A DNA stretch of 64,000 bases, from contig NZ_JADKYX010000018.1 of the NCBI RefSeq assembly GCF_016093545.1, positions 62,001-126,000 on the forward strand. The letters are read 5' to 3'. The notes beneath the pieces were generated by a model. That model ran no database searches. It was not told the DNA's origin and saw nothing but the letters and a program-made list of their open reading frames with translations. The DNA is from Massilia rhizosphaerae. Lineage in GTDB: Bacteria > Pseudomonadota > Gammaproteobacteria > Burkholderiales > Burkholderiaceae_D. How positions within the stretch are numbered: the first letter of the stretch is position 1; each line of letters begins with the position of its first letter. The position numbers were made by a program, and so were the translations under genes. Shown piece by piece: positions 1 through 9,812 of the stretch.

Positions 1-1112
1 ACGCCGGCGGCGAGCCCGGACAGGTCGCCGCCGTGCAGCAGGCTCGCGGCATCGTAGCGGCCATCGTCCCGGTACACGACGCGATCGCACAACTGCGCCA
101 CGAGCCACGCCCTGCCCTCGGCGGCGGCATTCAGCACGGCGACGACCGGCAGGGGTGCCGCCAGCAGCACGTCGCGCAGCGCCGCCACCGCGTCGGCGCC
201 GACATCGGCGTCCGCGCCGGGCAGGAAGCCGGGATAGTCGCTGGCGATCACCACGGCGCGGTAGCGCGACGCCGTCCGCAACTGGGCGAACACGGCGTCC
301 AGGTCGGCGGCGAGCGCGCGGCCGTCGTATTTTTTCCTCGTGCGGACGCGGATGACGAGGGTCGCGCCGTTGCCGGTGTCGAGCTGGAGATGCTTGCCCG
401 GCGCGGCGATCGCGGCGTCCGATTGCGGTTCCGCGTCCGAATGTGCCGGCGCGGGCGCCAGCCCATCCACCAGCGCCACCAGGCCACGCGCCAGGTGCCG
501 CTTCAGCAGACGCAGGCTTGCCGGCGTCTTGCCGGCCAGGTGCGCGGCCAGCTTGGCCGCGTGGCCGTCCACTTCGCCGTCCGCCACCACGGGGCAGGAC
601 CAGCCCAGCGCCTTCAGCGCCGCGCCGGTGCGCCGTTGCAGCAGGCAGGCGGCAAGGACCGGGCCGAAGCGCTCGGCCAGCAGCCGCCCTTCCGCCGCGG
701 TCTGGAACGCGGCGCCATCGGCACAAGCATAGCCATAGCCGGCGGTGGCGCTGCACACGACGAAATCGCACAGGGCCGCGAGCAGGAATCCCGCGCCCGT
801 GGCGTCGCCGCGCACGGCGGCGACGAGCGGATACGGAAAGGCGGCGATGGCCCGGAACAGGTCCAGGACCGGTGCGTCGTCGACGGCCGCGCGTCCGCCG
901 CCCGCCAGGCTGCCGCCGTCGGCGCGCAACACCAATACCTTGGCCGCCGGGTCGTCGCGCGCCGTGTCGAGCGCCGCCGCCAGTTGTGCGGCCAGGCCGG
1001 CGTCGAACACGTCGCGGCCGGCCAGGCGGATCGACAGGATCCCGTCGGCGTGGCGCTCGAGCGCGATGGCGGACGGCGCACCGTTTCCGTGCTGCAGATC
1101 GTCAGGAGTCAT
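1..1112 (-). CDS. Tandem enoyl-CoA hydratase-like (ECH) protein of the PKS cluster, partial
   Basis: The frame is open from an ATG at 1112 to the left window edge, so the C-terminus is missing. Two crotonase-fold repeats are visible. Residues 1-215 include LAAALCDFVVCSATAGYGYA and a FGPVLAACLL helix. A second, more degenerate copy starts near residue 240. The protein is clearly paralogous to the N-terminus of the 2834-aa PKS at 1299-9803 (both start MTP; shared KVLVL, GAGF/GPGF, LLAERFG, SLxLLKxHLA blocks). In trans-AT clusters ECH proteins dehydrate and decarboxylate the HMG-type beta-branch intermediate. I do not see a convincing full set of catalytic residues in these copies, so they may be structural. 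The gene has its own lux box and leader element. It may continue into further PKS domains beyond the edge. Confidence 0.8.
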   Translation of the reverse strand, partial: MTPDDLQHGNGAPSAIALERHADGILSIRLAGRDVFDAGLAAQLAAALDTARDDPAAKVLVLRADGGSLAGGGRAAVDDAPVLDLFRAIAAFPYPLVAAVRGDATGAGFLLAALCDFVVCSATAGYGYACADGAAFQTAAEGRLLAERFGPVLAACLLQRRTGAALKALGWSCPVVADGEVDGHAAKLAAHLAGKTPASLRLLKRHLARGLVALVDGLAPAPAHSDAEPQSDAAIAAPGKHLQLDTGNGATLVIRVRTRKKYDGRALAADLDAVFAQLRTASRYRAVVIASDYPGFLPGADADVGADAVAALRDVLLAAPLPVVAVLNAAAEGRAWLVAQLCDRVVYRDDGRYDAASLLHGGDLSGLAAG

Positions 1113-1140
1113 GTGTGAAATGGGAGAGGAGTCGGAAGCC

Positions 1141-1181
1141 GGGCAGGCTCCGCCGCGTAACGTCACGTTCGCGTGCGTCAC
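1141..1181 (-). promoter_or_regulatory. Conserved leader element, copy A (ops-like, NusG-paralog target candidate)
   Basis: On the minus strand the 3' end reads GGCGGAGCCTGCCC (1141-1154). It is preceded by the loop ACGTTA and by a TGACGCAC block, as in the copies at 33132 and 39128. The stem is the weakest of the three here (CGTG/CGCG with one U-G wobble). The 3' part resembles the RfaH ops element GGCGGTAGC with one base missing. It sits 28 nt upstream of the start codon at 1112 and about 110 bp downstream of the lux box, as in the other copies. Function is inferred from the neighbouring NusG paralog. Confidence 0.65.
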
Positions 1182-1227
1182 TCGGGAAAATCGGGAATGC
1201 AGCCATGGGAAGCACTGCGACGCGAAA

Positions 1228-1273
1228 ACTGTATCGCGCGCGGTGCCCGAGGAGAACTACACGAACATGTAGT
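1228..1273 (-). promoter_or_regulatory. LuxR-type promoter A: lux box and -10
   Basis: ACTACACGAACATGTAGT at 1256-1273 is an inverted repeat with half-sites ACTACA/TGTAGT around 6 bp. On the minus strand a TACAGT -10 hexamer (1228-1233) starts 22 nt after the box. This is the spacing of a class II LuxR promoter, where the box replaces the -35. The same arrangement recurs at 33.2, 39.2 and 39.9 kb. It drives the ECH gene starting at 1112. Confidence 0.85.
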
Positions 1274-1298
1274 TTCCTCGGGGTCGGTGGGGAATGGA

Positions 1299-4200
1299 TC
1301 AGTGGAGCGTGATCTGCACGGGCGTGCGCGCGGCGGGGGCGGTGCCGCCGTGGCTAGCGGGATCGTCGAGCACGATCGCCGGGAGCGCCGGAGCCGGAGC
1401 CGGAGCCGGAGCCGCGGCCGGGGCAAGGTCGACGAGCGGCGGCGCGGCCGTCGTCGCGCGCACGGCGTCGAACGCCAGGCCGTGCACCTGGGCGATCACC
1501 GCTCCCTGCGCGTCGCACAGGTCGACGTCGAGCCGGATGACGCCGTCCGGTGCCGGCGCGCCGTCCGCATGGCGCACCCACGCGAACGCGGCGCGGATGG
1601 CGTCCGGTCCGATGCAGAGCAGGTCCAGCGCGAACGGCAGCGCGGGATGCGCCGGACGGCGCGCCGCGCCTTCGCTGAACCGTGCGGCGGCGCCGAACAA
1701 TGCGCTCACGAGCGCCGCGGCGCCGGCGAGCGGACCGACTGGCGCGAGCATGTCGCCGTCCGCGCGGTACGTTCCGTCGGCCCCGGCGTCCCGAGCCATG
1801 CGGCGCCGCAGGTCGTCGAGCGCGATCGTGCCCGCCGCGCCGGACGCGAAGCGGGCCTGGCCCTGGCAATGGACGATCTCGTCGTCCGCCTGCGCCCCCA
1901 GGCTGTAGATCTCGAAATCCACCCGGCCGTCGCTCTGCCGCAGCAGCGCGACGTCGACCTGCCTGTCGCCCGCCGCCATCGGCCGGCCCCAGGCCAGGTT
2001 CGCCAGGCGCAGCGGCGCGCCGGGCGCAGACGCCGAGTCCATCAGCGCGCGGCGGACCATCTCGATGCAGGCCGCGGCGGGCACGACTTTCCGTCCCGTG
2101 TGTTCGACCAGATAGCCCGCATCGGCGTCGATCATGCAGCTGTAGCCGGGCTGGCCGGGCGCCGCCCCGTTGCGCTGCAGTTGCGGGCAGTCTGCGGGGA
2201 GCGCGGCGGGGATCGCGGCCGGGACGGCGGCCGGCTGCGGCGCGGAGGCAGGCTGCGCCCAGCAACGCTTCTTCGCGAACGGATACGTCGGCAACGCGAT
2301 GCGCGCGGGCTGCGCGGCGCCGTGCAACTGGCGCCATTCCACGTCCAGCCCGCGCACCCACAGCTGCGCCACCTGCGCCAGGTCGCCGCGCGCCACGCAA
2401 TCGCGCACCAGCGCGTCGGTGCCGTCGCGCTGGGAGATGAGCACGATGCCGTCCGCGCTGCGTTCCACCTTGCCGCGAAAGACGTGCGCCACGTCCTTGC
2501 CGCCGTCGAGCCACGCGTCGAGCGCCGCCGCCACCTCGTCGACCGAACCGGCCACGAGGCACAGGCGCTCGTCCATCGCGTCGCGGCCCGCGAGCAGCGT
2601 GGCGGCCATCGCGGCAAGGTCGGGCGCCTGCGCGCCGTCCGCCGCCTGGATGAAATCGCGCAGGTCGCGCGCGCGCTGGCGCAGTTGTTCGCCGGTGCGC
2701 GCCGACAGCGGAATGAGGTGGACGCCGCCTGCGGCCGGTGCGCGCGGGCGCGGCATGTATTCCTCGACCACCAGGTGGGCATTGGTGCCGCTGAATCCGA
2801 ACGAGCTGACCGCCGCGCGGCGCGGCACGGCGCCATCCGCTTCCCACGCGTGCGCCTGCTTCGACACATAGAACGGCGAATCGGCGAAGTCGAACAGCGC
2901 ATTCTCCTTCTGCACGTGCAGCGTGGGCACCAGCGTGCGGTGCCGCATGGAGAGCAGGACCTTGTGCAGGCTGGCGACGCCCGCCGCGCCCGACGTGTGG
3001 CCGATATTGCTCTTCACGGAACCCAGGGCGCAGAACCGCTTCTTCGCCGTCTTCTCCTTGAACACCGTGGCCAACGCCTCCAGCTCGATGGGGTCGCCGA
3101 GGCGGGTGCCGGTGCCGTGCGCCTCCACGCAGCCGATGGTCGCGGGATCGATGCCGCAGCGCTCGTACAGGTCGCGCTCCAGCTCGATCTGGCTGTTGAC
3201 GCTCGGCGCCGTGATGCCGTTGGTCTTGCCGTCCTGGTTGATGGCCGATCCCGCGATGACGCCGTAGATGACGTCGTGATCGCGCTCGGCGTCCTCCAGC
3301 CGCTTGAGCACCACCGCGCCCACGCCCTCGCCGGGCACGAAGCCGTCGGCCGAGTTGTCGAAGGTCTTGCAGCGGCCTTCCGGCGACAGCATGCCCGCCT
3401 TGCACATCCCCATATACGTTTCGGGACGCAGCCACACGCTCACGCCGCCGGCCAGCGCCATGTCGGTCTCGTGGTTCAGCAGGCCCTGGCACGCCAGGTG
3501 GATCGCGACCAGCGACGCGGAACACGCGGTGTCGATCGAAATCGCCGGCCCCTTCAGGTTGAGGAAGTAGGCGATGCGCGCCGCGCCGATGGCCGGGTTG
3601 TTGCCGGTGATGTCCACCGACGTCGACACCAGGTCCGCGTACTCGGTGCCGATGATGCCCACGTACACGCCGCACTTCCTGTTGCTCAGCGCCTTGCCCG
3701 AATAGCCGGCGTGCTCGAAGGCGCGGTAGCCCTCTTCCAGGAACAGCCGGTGTTGCGGGTCCATGTTCTCCGCCTCCGCCGGGGACACGCGGAAGAACAG
3801 CGGATCGAAGCAGTCGATGTCGTCGAGGACGCCCATCCACTTGCAGTAGATCTTGTCGTCCCGTTTCGGGTCCGGATCGTAGTAGCGGTCCACGTCCCAG
3901 CGCGACGGCGGGATCTCGGTGACCGCGTTCCGGCCCTGCAGGAGGTTGTGCCAGAACTGGTCGAGATTGTTCGCCTGCGGGTAGCGGCCCGACATGCCGA
4001 CCACGGCGATCTTGCCGCTCGGCCGGGCGCGCGCGCGCGGCGCGGTTTGCGCCGTCCGCGCCAGCACCGGGAACGCGTCCGGTTCGATGACGGCAGTCGC
4101 AGACGTCGCATCCGCGAGCGGGACGGCCCCGGGCTGCGGCGCCACTTGCGGCGCCAGGAACGCGGCCAGCGCCGCGATGGTCGGATAGTCGTACAGCCGG

Positions 4201-7200
4201 GTGGCGGCCAGCTTGATGCCGTATGCCTTGTTGATGTCGTTGATCCATTCGACGCCGACGATCGAATCCAGGCCCAGCTCGATGAACGGCTTGTCGACCT
4301 GGATCTGGGACGCGTCCATGTACAGCGCGCCGGCCAGGCTGGCGATCAACGCCTGCTGCAGCGCGGGCAGCGCCGGACCGTCCGCGCGCGCTGGCGCCGC
4401 GGCCGGCGCGGCGGGCGCTGCGCCGCCGATCTCGCCGTGCAGATAGGCCGCCAGCTCGGCCAGGTTCGGGTAGTCGTACAGTCGGGCCGCCGGAAGCTTG
4501 ATGCCGTAGGCCTTGTTCAGCGCATTCACCCATTCCACGCCGACGATCGAATCCAGGCCCAGTTCGATGAACGGCTTGTCCACGCGGATGGCCGCGGCGT
4601 CCATGAACAGGGCGTCGGCAAGGCTCTGCTTGAGGTCCTGCAGCAGCCCGGCTTGCGTGATCCCCGGTTGCGGCTGCGGCGCCGGCGCGGCCGGCCGGCT
4701 CGCCTGGACGTCGAGCGCGTGCAGCGCCAGGCCCGCGATCTCCACGCACAGGTTGCCGTGCGCGTCACCCACCTCGAGATCGAACAGCGCATCCTGCCCG
4801 GCGCGCGGACGGACGCACGCCGAGGCCGCGCCAACGCATGAACCGAGGATGCGCACGCGCTGCGCGCCCGCGAACAGCCACGCGCGGGCCGCCGGTCCGC
4901 CGCCCTGCTCGTCCATCCACGTCTTCAGGACCGTCTCGACGAGCCGCGGATCGATTCCGTAGCCGTCGCCGGCCGGCTTGGGCAGCTCGACCCGCCAGCC
5001 GCCGTGCACCGCGCCCCGCGCGGCAGAGCCGCCGACCGTCGCCCGTCCCCGGCAATGGACGGTTTCCGCCGCCTCGTCGCGGCTGTAGATCTCGACGTCG
5101 ACGCCGCCGCCCGCATCCCCGCACAGCGCGACCGTCAACTCGCGGCCGCCGCCGGCGACGAACGGACGGCCCCACGCCAGGTCGTCGACGGTGATCGCCG
5201 CGGACGGTTCGGCCCCCGCGGCCTGCACGACGGCCGCACGGATCATCTCCAGGCAAGCGGAGCCGGAAAGGACCGTCGAGCCGTCCGGCAGCCGTTCGAC
5301 GCACGCTTCGTCGCCGCGCAACACGGTGCTGAACGCGACCTGGCGCAGGTTCGACGTGTTCCGGTGCAGCAGCGGGTGGATCGCCGCCGCCACGACCGCC
5401 GGCGTCGACGCCGGTCCGGGACGGACGCCGTCGATCCAGTAGCGGACTTTCGCGAACGGATAGCCCGGCAGCGGGATGCGGCGCGGCCTGGCGTCGCCGT
5501 ACAGCCGGTGCCAGCCGATATCGAGGCCCTTGATCCACAGGTCGAGCAATTTCGTGAGCTGCCGCTGGCCAACCAGCCGGTCGACGACGGTCTCGCGCAT
5601 GTCGGGGTCGCGCCGCAGCAGGCTGGTGGCTTCCCTGCCCTCGCTCGCGCGGCCGTGCAGGATGCCGTCGCCGTGGCCGCCGCCGAGCCACGTCCGCAGC
5701 CGGGCCGCCAGCTCGTCGAGCGAGGCGGCCAGGATGCCGAGCCGCTCGTCCATCGCATCCCGGCCGGCCTGCAGCGTGTACGCGACGTCGAGGGGATCGA
5801 GCGCGCGGCCGTGCCGCGTGACAAAGTCCAGCAGGTTGGCGGCCTGCTCGCGCAGCTGCTCCGCCGTCCGCGCGGACAACGGAAAGACGATCCGGCCGTT
5901 CTCCGCCAGGAACGACGGCGCGCTTCGGGCGGCGGGCGCCGCATGGTCGCCGATCACGAGGTGCGCGTTGGTGCCGCCGAAGCCGAAGCCGCTGACGGCC
6001 GCCATGCGCCGCGCCGATCCGCCAGTCTCCCAGTCGCGCAGGCGGTCGTTCACGTAGAACGGGCTGCCCGCCAGGTCGATGTGCTCGTTCATCCGTTCGT
6101 AGTTGATCGTCGGCGGCAGCTGCTTGTGGCGCAGCGCCAGCACGGTCTTGATGACGCTCGCCACGCCTGCCGCCGTGAAGCAGTGGCCGATATTGCTCTT
6201 GACCGAACCGAGCGCGCAGTAGTCCGTCTTGTCCGTGTATTTGCGGAAGGACGCCTTCAGCGCGTCGACTTCGATCGGGTCCCCCAACTTGGTGCCGGTG
6301 CCGTGCGCCTCGACCATCTGGATGGCGGCGGGGTCGATGCCGAACTTGTCGTAGACCTCCTGTTGCAGGCGCGTCTGCGCGTCCGGGTTCGGCGCGGTGA
6401 TGCCGTTGGTCTTGCCGTCCTGGTTCACGCCCCAGCCGTGGATCACGGCCACGATATGGTCCCCGTCGCGCTCGGCGTCGGACAGCCGCTTGAGCAGTAC
6501 GGCCCCGACGCCTTCCGCCGGCGCGAAGCCGTTCGCGCGCTGGTCGAACGTGAAGCACCGGCCGTCCGGCGACATCATGCCGGTCTGCGCCATCTTGATG
6601 TGCAGCTCCGGCCCGCTCATCACGCCCACGCCGCCCGCCAGTGCGAGATCGCTGGCGCCGGAAACGAGGCTGTCGCAGGCCGTGGCGATGGCGACCAGCG
6701 ACGACGAGCACGCGGTCTCGATCGACAGGCACGGTCCCTGCAGGTTGAGGAAGTAGGACACGCGCGCGGCGAGGATGGCCGTGTCGCCGCCGGTGAAGCC
6801 GAGGGCGCTCGTCTGCAGGTCGCGCGACAGCAGGTGGTAGTCGCCCGGTCCGCAGCCGACGAACACTCCGCACCGGCTGCCCGACAACGACCGCGGATCG
6901 TAGCCCGCGTGTTCGATCGCATGCCAGGCCGTCTGCAGATAGACACGCTGCTGCGGGTCCATGCTCATCGCCTCCTTGGGCGAGATGTCGAAGAACTGCG
7001 GATCGAACAGATCGTATTCCTCGAGATGCCCCATCCAGCGCGAGTTGGTCTTGCCGGGCGCCGGATCGCCCGCCTGGTAGCAGGCGTCGATGTCCCAGCG
7101 GTGCTTGGGAATCTCGCCGACGCAGTTGCGGCCGTGGGCGATGTTGTCCCAGTATTCGTCGAGGTTCTTCGCTTGCGGGAACATGCCGGCCATGCCGATC

Positions 7201-9803
7201 ACGGCGACCGGCTCGCGTTCCGCGCGCGCGGCGCCGCCGGGGCGCGCGGGCCTGGTGTCGCGCCACGACACGAGCTTGGGACGGGCCCCGCGCGGCGGCG
7301 GCGCCGGCGCGGGCAGCGGCGGCAACGGGCGCGGCGCCGGCGGTTCCGGCAGCTGCAGCTGGACCGGCGCCGGCTGCGGCATCGGTGCACCCGCCTGCGC
7401 GATTTCGTCGGCGACATAGGCCGCGAGCTGGTTCAGCGTCGGATGGCTGTAGACCTTGGTCGCCTGGATCGCCGTCTTGTACGTCTCGTTAATCTTGCGC
7501 ATCCAGGTGACGCCGGTGATCGAATCGAGGCCGAGGTCGACGAACGCCGTGTCCGGATCGATGTCCGCGGCCTGCATGTGCAGCTCCTGCGCCAGCAGTT
7601 GCTTGATGGTGGCGCCGATGTCGCCCGTGGACGGGGCGGCGTGGGAATGCGTGGAAGTAGCCATGGGATTGAAGTTCGCTTGGATCTGTTGGAGCGCGCC
7701 GGCCTGGCCGACGAAGGTCCGCTCGTGCATGGCAATCTCTTGCCGGGTGTTGGGCTCCATGCGTTCCACGATGGAGCGGTTCAGGCGGCGCTTGAGCGCG
7801 ACGAGGCTCGCGCGCGGATGCCGGGCCACGCCGCGCGCCAGCGCCAGCGCGGCGTCGAACACGGCGGCGCGCGGGAGCACGGGCAGGCGCAGGCCCCGCG
7901 CCTTCCACTCGCTGCCCGAGCTTTCGCGCGCCGTGAACAGGCTTTCGAGGCCGATGTCGCGTCCCAGCTTGTCGGGGACGACGAGCGTCGCGCCCGCGCC
8001 CGGCGTGAAGCCGTACCCCATGTACGGATTGAGATACTTGCTTTCTTCCGCGAGCACGGCGAAGTCCGCGAACAGGCCCAGCGACAGGCCGCCGCCGATG
8101 CCGTGGCCCTGCAGCGCCGCGATGACCGGGATCTCGCAGGCCAGCGCCAGCAAATACGTCTGCTGGTCGGTGAACCGCGCGCTGCCCTGCTGGATCGCCT
8201 GCAGGGCCTCGCGGGTGCCGCCGCAGGCGAAGTACTGGTCGTAACCGACCAGCACGACGGCCTTGTAATCCGGGCATTGGCCGATGTGGCGGAACACCTC
8301 GTCCATGCCGCGCACGAACTCGGGAGAGAACAGGTTTTTCGCGGCGCGGTCTTCCATGCGCACGACGACGATGCCGTCCTCGTCCACCGTGGCGCGGATG
8401 ACGGAGGAGCCGGCCGGCAGCGGGCCGGCCCGCGGCACGGCCGGCGCGCTTGCAGCCGGTTCGGGAACATCGGCCGCAGGCGCCAGGCACCGCAGCCGCA
8501 CGGTCCCCGGCGGCCACGCGGCCCAGCGCGCGGCCAATGCGATCGCCTGCGCGGCGGCCTGGTCGCCGTCCGCGAGCGGCATCGGGCCCACGTCCCGCGC
8601 CAGTTCGGCGCCCGTAGCCGCGCTGCCCGCCATGACCAGATCGCGGCCCGCCTGGGCGCCGAACCGGGCGCACAACACGTGCGCGGCCAGCGCGGCCCAC
8701 GCGGCATCCTGCGCCAGGCCGGACAGGTCGTGGATGCCGTCCCGCGCGCACACGGCGGCGTCGCAAAACTGGCCGAGCAGCCACGCCTTCGCGCCGGCGC
8801 CGGCGTTCGCTCGCGGCACCGCGACCACGGGCAGCGCCGACGCGCGCAGCAGGTCGGTCAGCCGCAGCGCGGCGTCGAGCTTCAGGCCGGCGCCGGATGC
8901 CGGCAGGAAGTCGGCGCAGGCGCTGTCCAGCACGAGCGCGCGCACGGGCGTGCATCCGCGCGCGGCGGCGGCATCCAATTGGCCGAACAGCGCGGCCAGC
9001 TCGTCCAGCACGGCCGCGCCGTCCCCGTCGTCGCCGATCGCGACGCGCAGCACGCCGTCCGCCGGCATGTCGAGCCGCACGTGGCGGGCCGGGAAGTCGA
9101 AGCTCTCGCCCGCGCAAGCGGACGTGTGCGCCGGCACCGGGACGGCGGCCAGCGCGTCCGCCAGCACGCGCAGCGGCTGCGCCAGGTGTTGCTTGAGCAG
9201 CGCCAGGCTGTCGCGCGACTTGTCCGCCAACTGCCGCGCCAGTGCGTGCGCGTGCGGCTCGACGTCGTCCCGTGCGAGGAAGGCGCAGGTCCAGCCCTTG
9301 GCGTGCAGCTGCGCGCCCGTTGCGCTGGTGTCGACGTACAGGAAGTCCGTCGCGCACGCCCGGCCGAAGCGCTCGGCCAGCAGGCCGTCCTCGGCGGGGC
9401 TGGGATACAGGCCGGCGTCCGGCGTCGTGTAGCGGTACGCGGCATCGCGGTTGCAGACCATGACGTCGCACAGCGCGCCGACGAGGAAGCCCGGCCCGCC
9501 GGCGGCGCCGGCCATGGCGGCGATCACCGGGACGGGACACGCGGCGATGGCGGCGAACAGCCCCGCGGCGACGGCGTCGTTGAAATGGGTCCGGCCGCCG
9601 TCGAGGAACACGTTGGCGCCGCCTTCGAGGACCAGCACCTTGGCGGTGTCGGCGCGCGCGGCCTGGCCGAGGGCGTCCACGAGCGCGGCGGCCAGGCCGG
9701 CAGTGAGGACGTTGGCGGCATCGTCGGCGCCGATGCGGATCGCGACGACGCCGTTGCCGCGATCGTGGACGCGGACGGCGGGAGACAGCTCGATCGGTGT
9801 CAT
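1299..9803 (-). CDS. Trans-AT PKS: ECH-ECH-ECH-ACP-KS-DH*-ACP-ACP-KS-DH*
   Basis: 2834 aa. Domains by approximate residue: ECH1 1-210; ECH2 225-440; ECH3 465-711 (GHGIGGGLSLGLFADF, YGFTPGAGAT, PksI-like decarboxylase type); ACP1 720-795 (GLDSITGVTW); KS1 864-1287 (TACSSS, EAHGTGT, KSNIGH, all intact); DH-like 1473-1695; tandem ACP2 and ACP3 near 1748 and 1843 (both GLDSIVGVEW); KS2 1928-2350 (TACSAS, EAHGTGT, NIGH); DH-like 2538-2788. Neither DH-like domain keeps the HxxxGxxxxP histidine, so both look inactive. No AT domain is present; trans-acting ATs lie at 34-36 kb. The Trp six residues after each phosphopantetheine Ser is the known flag of beta-branching ACPs. The protein ends in DH-like plus a Pro/Ala tail without ACP, so its last module is split and should continue on another protein. 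The start is 10 bp after the hydroxylase stop. This is the last gene of the long operon. Confidence 0.93.
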   Translation of the reverse strand: MTPIELSPAVRVHDRGNGVVAIRIGADDAANVLTAGLAAALVDALGQAARADTAKVLVLEGGANVFLDGGRTHFNDAVAAGLFAAIAACPVPVIAAMAGAAGGPGFLVGALCDVMVCNRDAAYRYTTPDAGLYPSPAEDGLLAERFGRACATDFLYVDTSATGAQLHAKGWTCAFLARDDVEPHAHALARQLADKSRDSLALLKQHLAQPLRVLADALAAVPVPAHTSACAGESFDFPARHVRLDMPADGVLRVAIGDDGDGAAVLDELAALFGQLDAAAARGCTPVRALVLDSACADFLPASGAGLKLDAALRLTDLLRASALPVVAVPRANAGAGAKAWLLGQFCDAAVCARDGIHDLSGLAQDAAWAALAAHVLCARFGAQAGRDLVMAGSAATGAELARDVGPMPLADGDQAAAQAIALAARWAAWPPGTVRLRCLAPAADVPEPAASAPAVPRAGPLPAGSSVIRATVDEDGIVVVRMEDRAAKNLFSPEFVRGMDEVFRHIGQCPDYKAVVLVGYDQYFACGGTREALQAIQQGSARFTDQQTYLLALACEIPVIAALQGHGIGGGLSLGLFADFAVLAEESKYLNPYMGYGFTPGAGATLVVPDKLGRDIGLESLFTARESSGSEWKARGLRLPVLPRAAVFDAALALARGVARHPRASLVALKRRLNRSIVERMEPNTRQEIAMHERTFVGQAGALQQIQANFNPMATSTHSHAAPSTGDIGATIKQLLAQELHMQAADIDPDTAFVDLGLDSITGVTWMRKINETYKTAIQATKVYSHPTLNQLAAYVADEIAQAGAPMPQPAPVQLQLPEPPAPRPLPPLPAPAPPPRGARPKLVSWRDTRPARPGGAARAEREPVAVIGMAGMFPQAKNLDEYWDNIAHGRNCVGEIPKHRWDIDACYQAGDPAPGKTNSRWMGHLEEYDLFDPQFFDISPKEAMSMDPQQRVYLQTAWHAIEHAGYDPRSLSGSRCGVFVGCGPGDYHLLSRDLQTSALGFTGGDTAILAARVSYFLNLQGPCLSIETACSSSLVAIATACDSLVSGASDLALAGGVGVMSGPELHIKMAQTGMMSPDGRCFTFDQRANGFAPAEGVGAVLLKRLSDAERDGDHIVAVIHGWGVNQDGKTNGITAPNPDAQTRLQQEVYDKFGIDPAAIQMVEAHGTGTKLGDPIEVDALKASFRKYTDKTDYCALGSVKSNIGHCFTAAGVASVIKTVLALRHKQLPPTINYERMNEHIDLAGSPFYVNDRLRDWETGGSARRMAAVSGFGFGGTNAHLVIGDHAAPAARSAPSFLAENGRIVFPLSARTAEQLREQAANLLDFVTRHGRALDPLDVAYTLQAGRDAMDERLGILAASLDELAARLRTWLGGGHGDGILHGRASEGREATSLLRRDPDMRETVVDRLVGQRQLTKLLDLWIKGLDIGWHRLYGDARPRRIPLPGYPFAKVRYWIDGVRPGPASTPAVVAAAIHPLLHRNTSNLRQVAFSTVLRGDEACVERLPDGSTVLSGSACLEMIRAAVVQAAGAEPSAAITVDDLAWGRPFVAGGGRELTVALCGDAGGGVDVEIYSRDEAAETVHCRGRATVGGSAARGAVHGGWRVELPKPAGDGYGIDPRLVETVLKTWMDEQGGGPAARAWLFAGAQRVRILGSCVGAASACVRPRAGQDALFDLEVGDAHGNLCVEIAGLALHALDVQASRPAAPAPQPQPGITQAGLLQDLKQSLADALFMDAAAIRVDKPFIELGLDSIVGVEWVNALNKAYGIKLPAARLYDYPNLAELAAYLHGEIGGAAPAAPAAAPARADGPALPALQQALIASLAGALYMDASQIQVDKPFIELGLDSIVGVEWINDINKAYGIKLAATRLYDYPTIAALAAFLAPQVAPQPGAVPLADATSATAVIEPDAFPVLARTAQTAPRARARPSGKIAVVGMSGRYPQANNLDQFWHNLLQGRNAVTEIPPSRWDVDRYYDPDPKRDDKIYCKWMGVLDDIDCFDPLFFRVSPAEAENMDPQHRLFLEEGYRAFEHAGYSGKALSNRKCGVYVGIIGTEYADLVSTSVDITGNNPAIGAARIAYFLNLKGPAISIDTACSASLVAIHLACQGLLNHETDMALAGGVSVWLRPETYMGMCKAGMLSPEGRCKTFDNSADGFVPGEGVGAVVLKRLEDAERDHDVIYGVIAGSAINQDGKTNGITAPSVNSQIELERDLYERCGIDPATIGCVEAHGTGTRLGDPIELEALATVFKEKTAKKRFCALGSVKSNIGHTSGAAGVASLHKVLLSMRHRTLVPTLHVQKENALFDFADSPFYVSKQAHAWEADGAVPRRAAVSSFGFSGTNAHLVVEEYMPRPRAPAAGGVHLIPLSARTGEQLRQRARDLRDFIQAADGAQAPDLAAMAATLLAGRDAMDERLCLVAGSVDEVAAALDAWLDGGKDVAHVFRGKVERSADGIVLISQRDGTDALVRDCVARGDLAQVAQLWVRGLDVEWRQLHGAAQPARIALPTYPFAKKRCWAQPASAPQPAAVPAAIPAALPADCPQLQRNGAAPGQPGYSCMIDADAGYLVEHTGRKVVPAAACIEMVRRALMDSASAPGAPLRLANLAWGRPMAAGDRQVDVALLRQSDGRVDFEIYSLGAQADDEIVHCQGQARFASGAAGTIALDDLRRRMARDAGADGTYRADGDMLAPVGPLAGAAALVSALFGAAARFSEGAARRPAHPALPFALDLLCIGPDAIRAAFAWVRHADGAPAPDGVIRLDVDLCDAQGAVIAQVHGLAFDAVRATTAAPPLVDLAPAAAPAPAPAPALPAIVLDDPASHGGTAPAARTPVQITLH
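1387..1413. repeat. Hexanucleotide repeat (gccgga)4.5
   Basis: A perfect short tandem repeat inside the 3' end of the 2834-aa PKS gene. It encodes the alternating Pro-Ala tail of the protein. Being a multiple of 3, copy changes would only alter linker length. Confidence 0.75.
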
Positions 9804-9812
9804 GGCGGGCCT

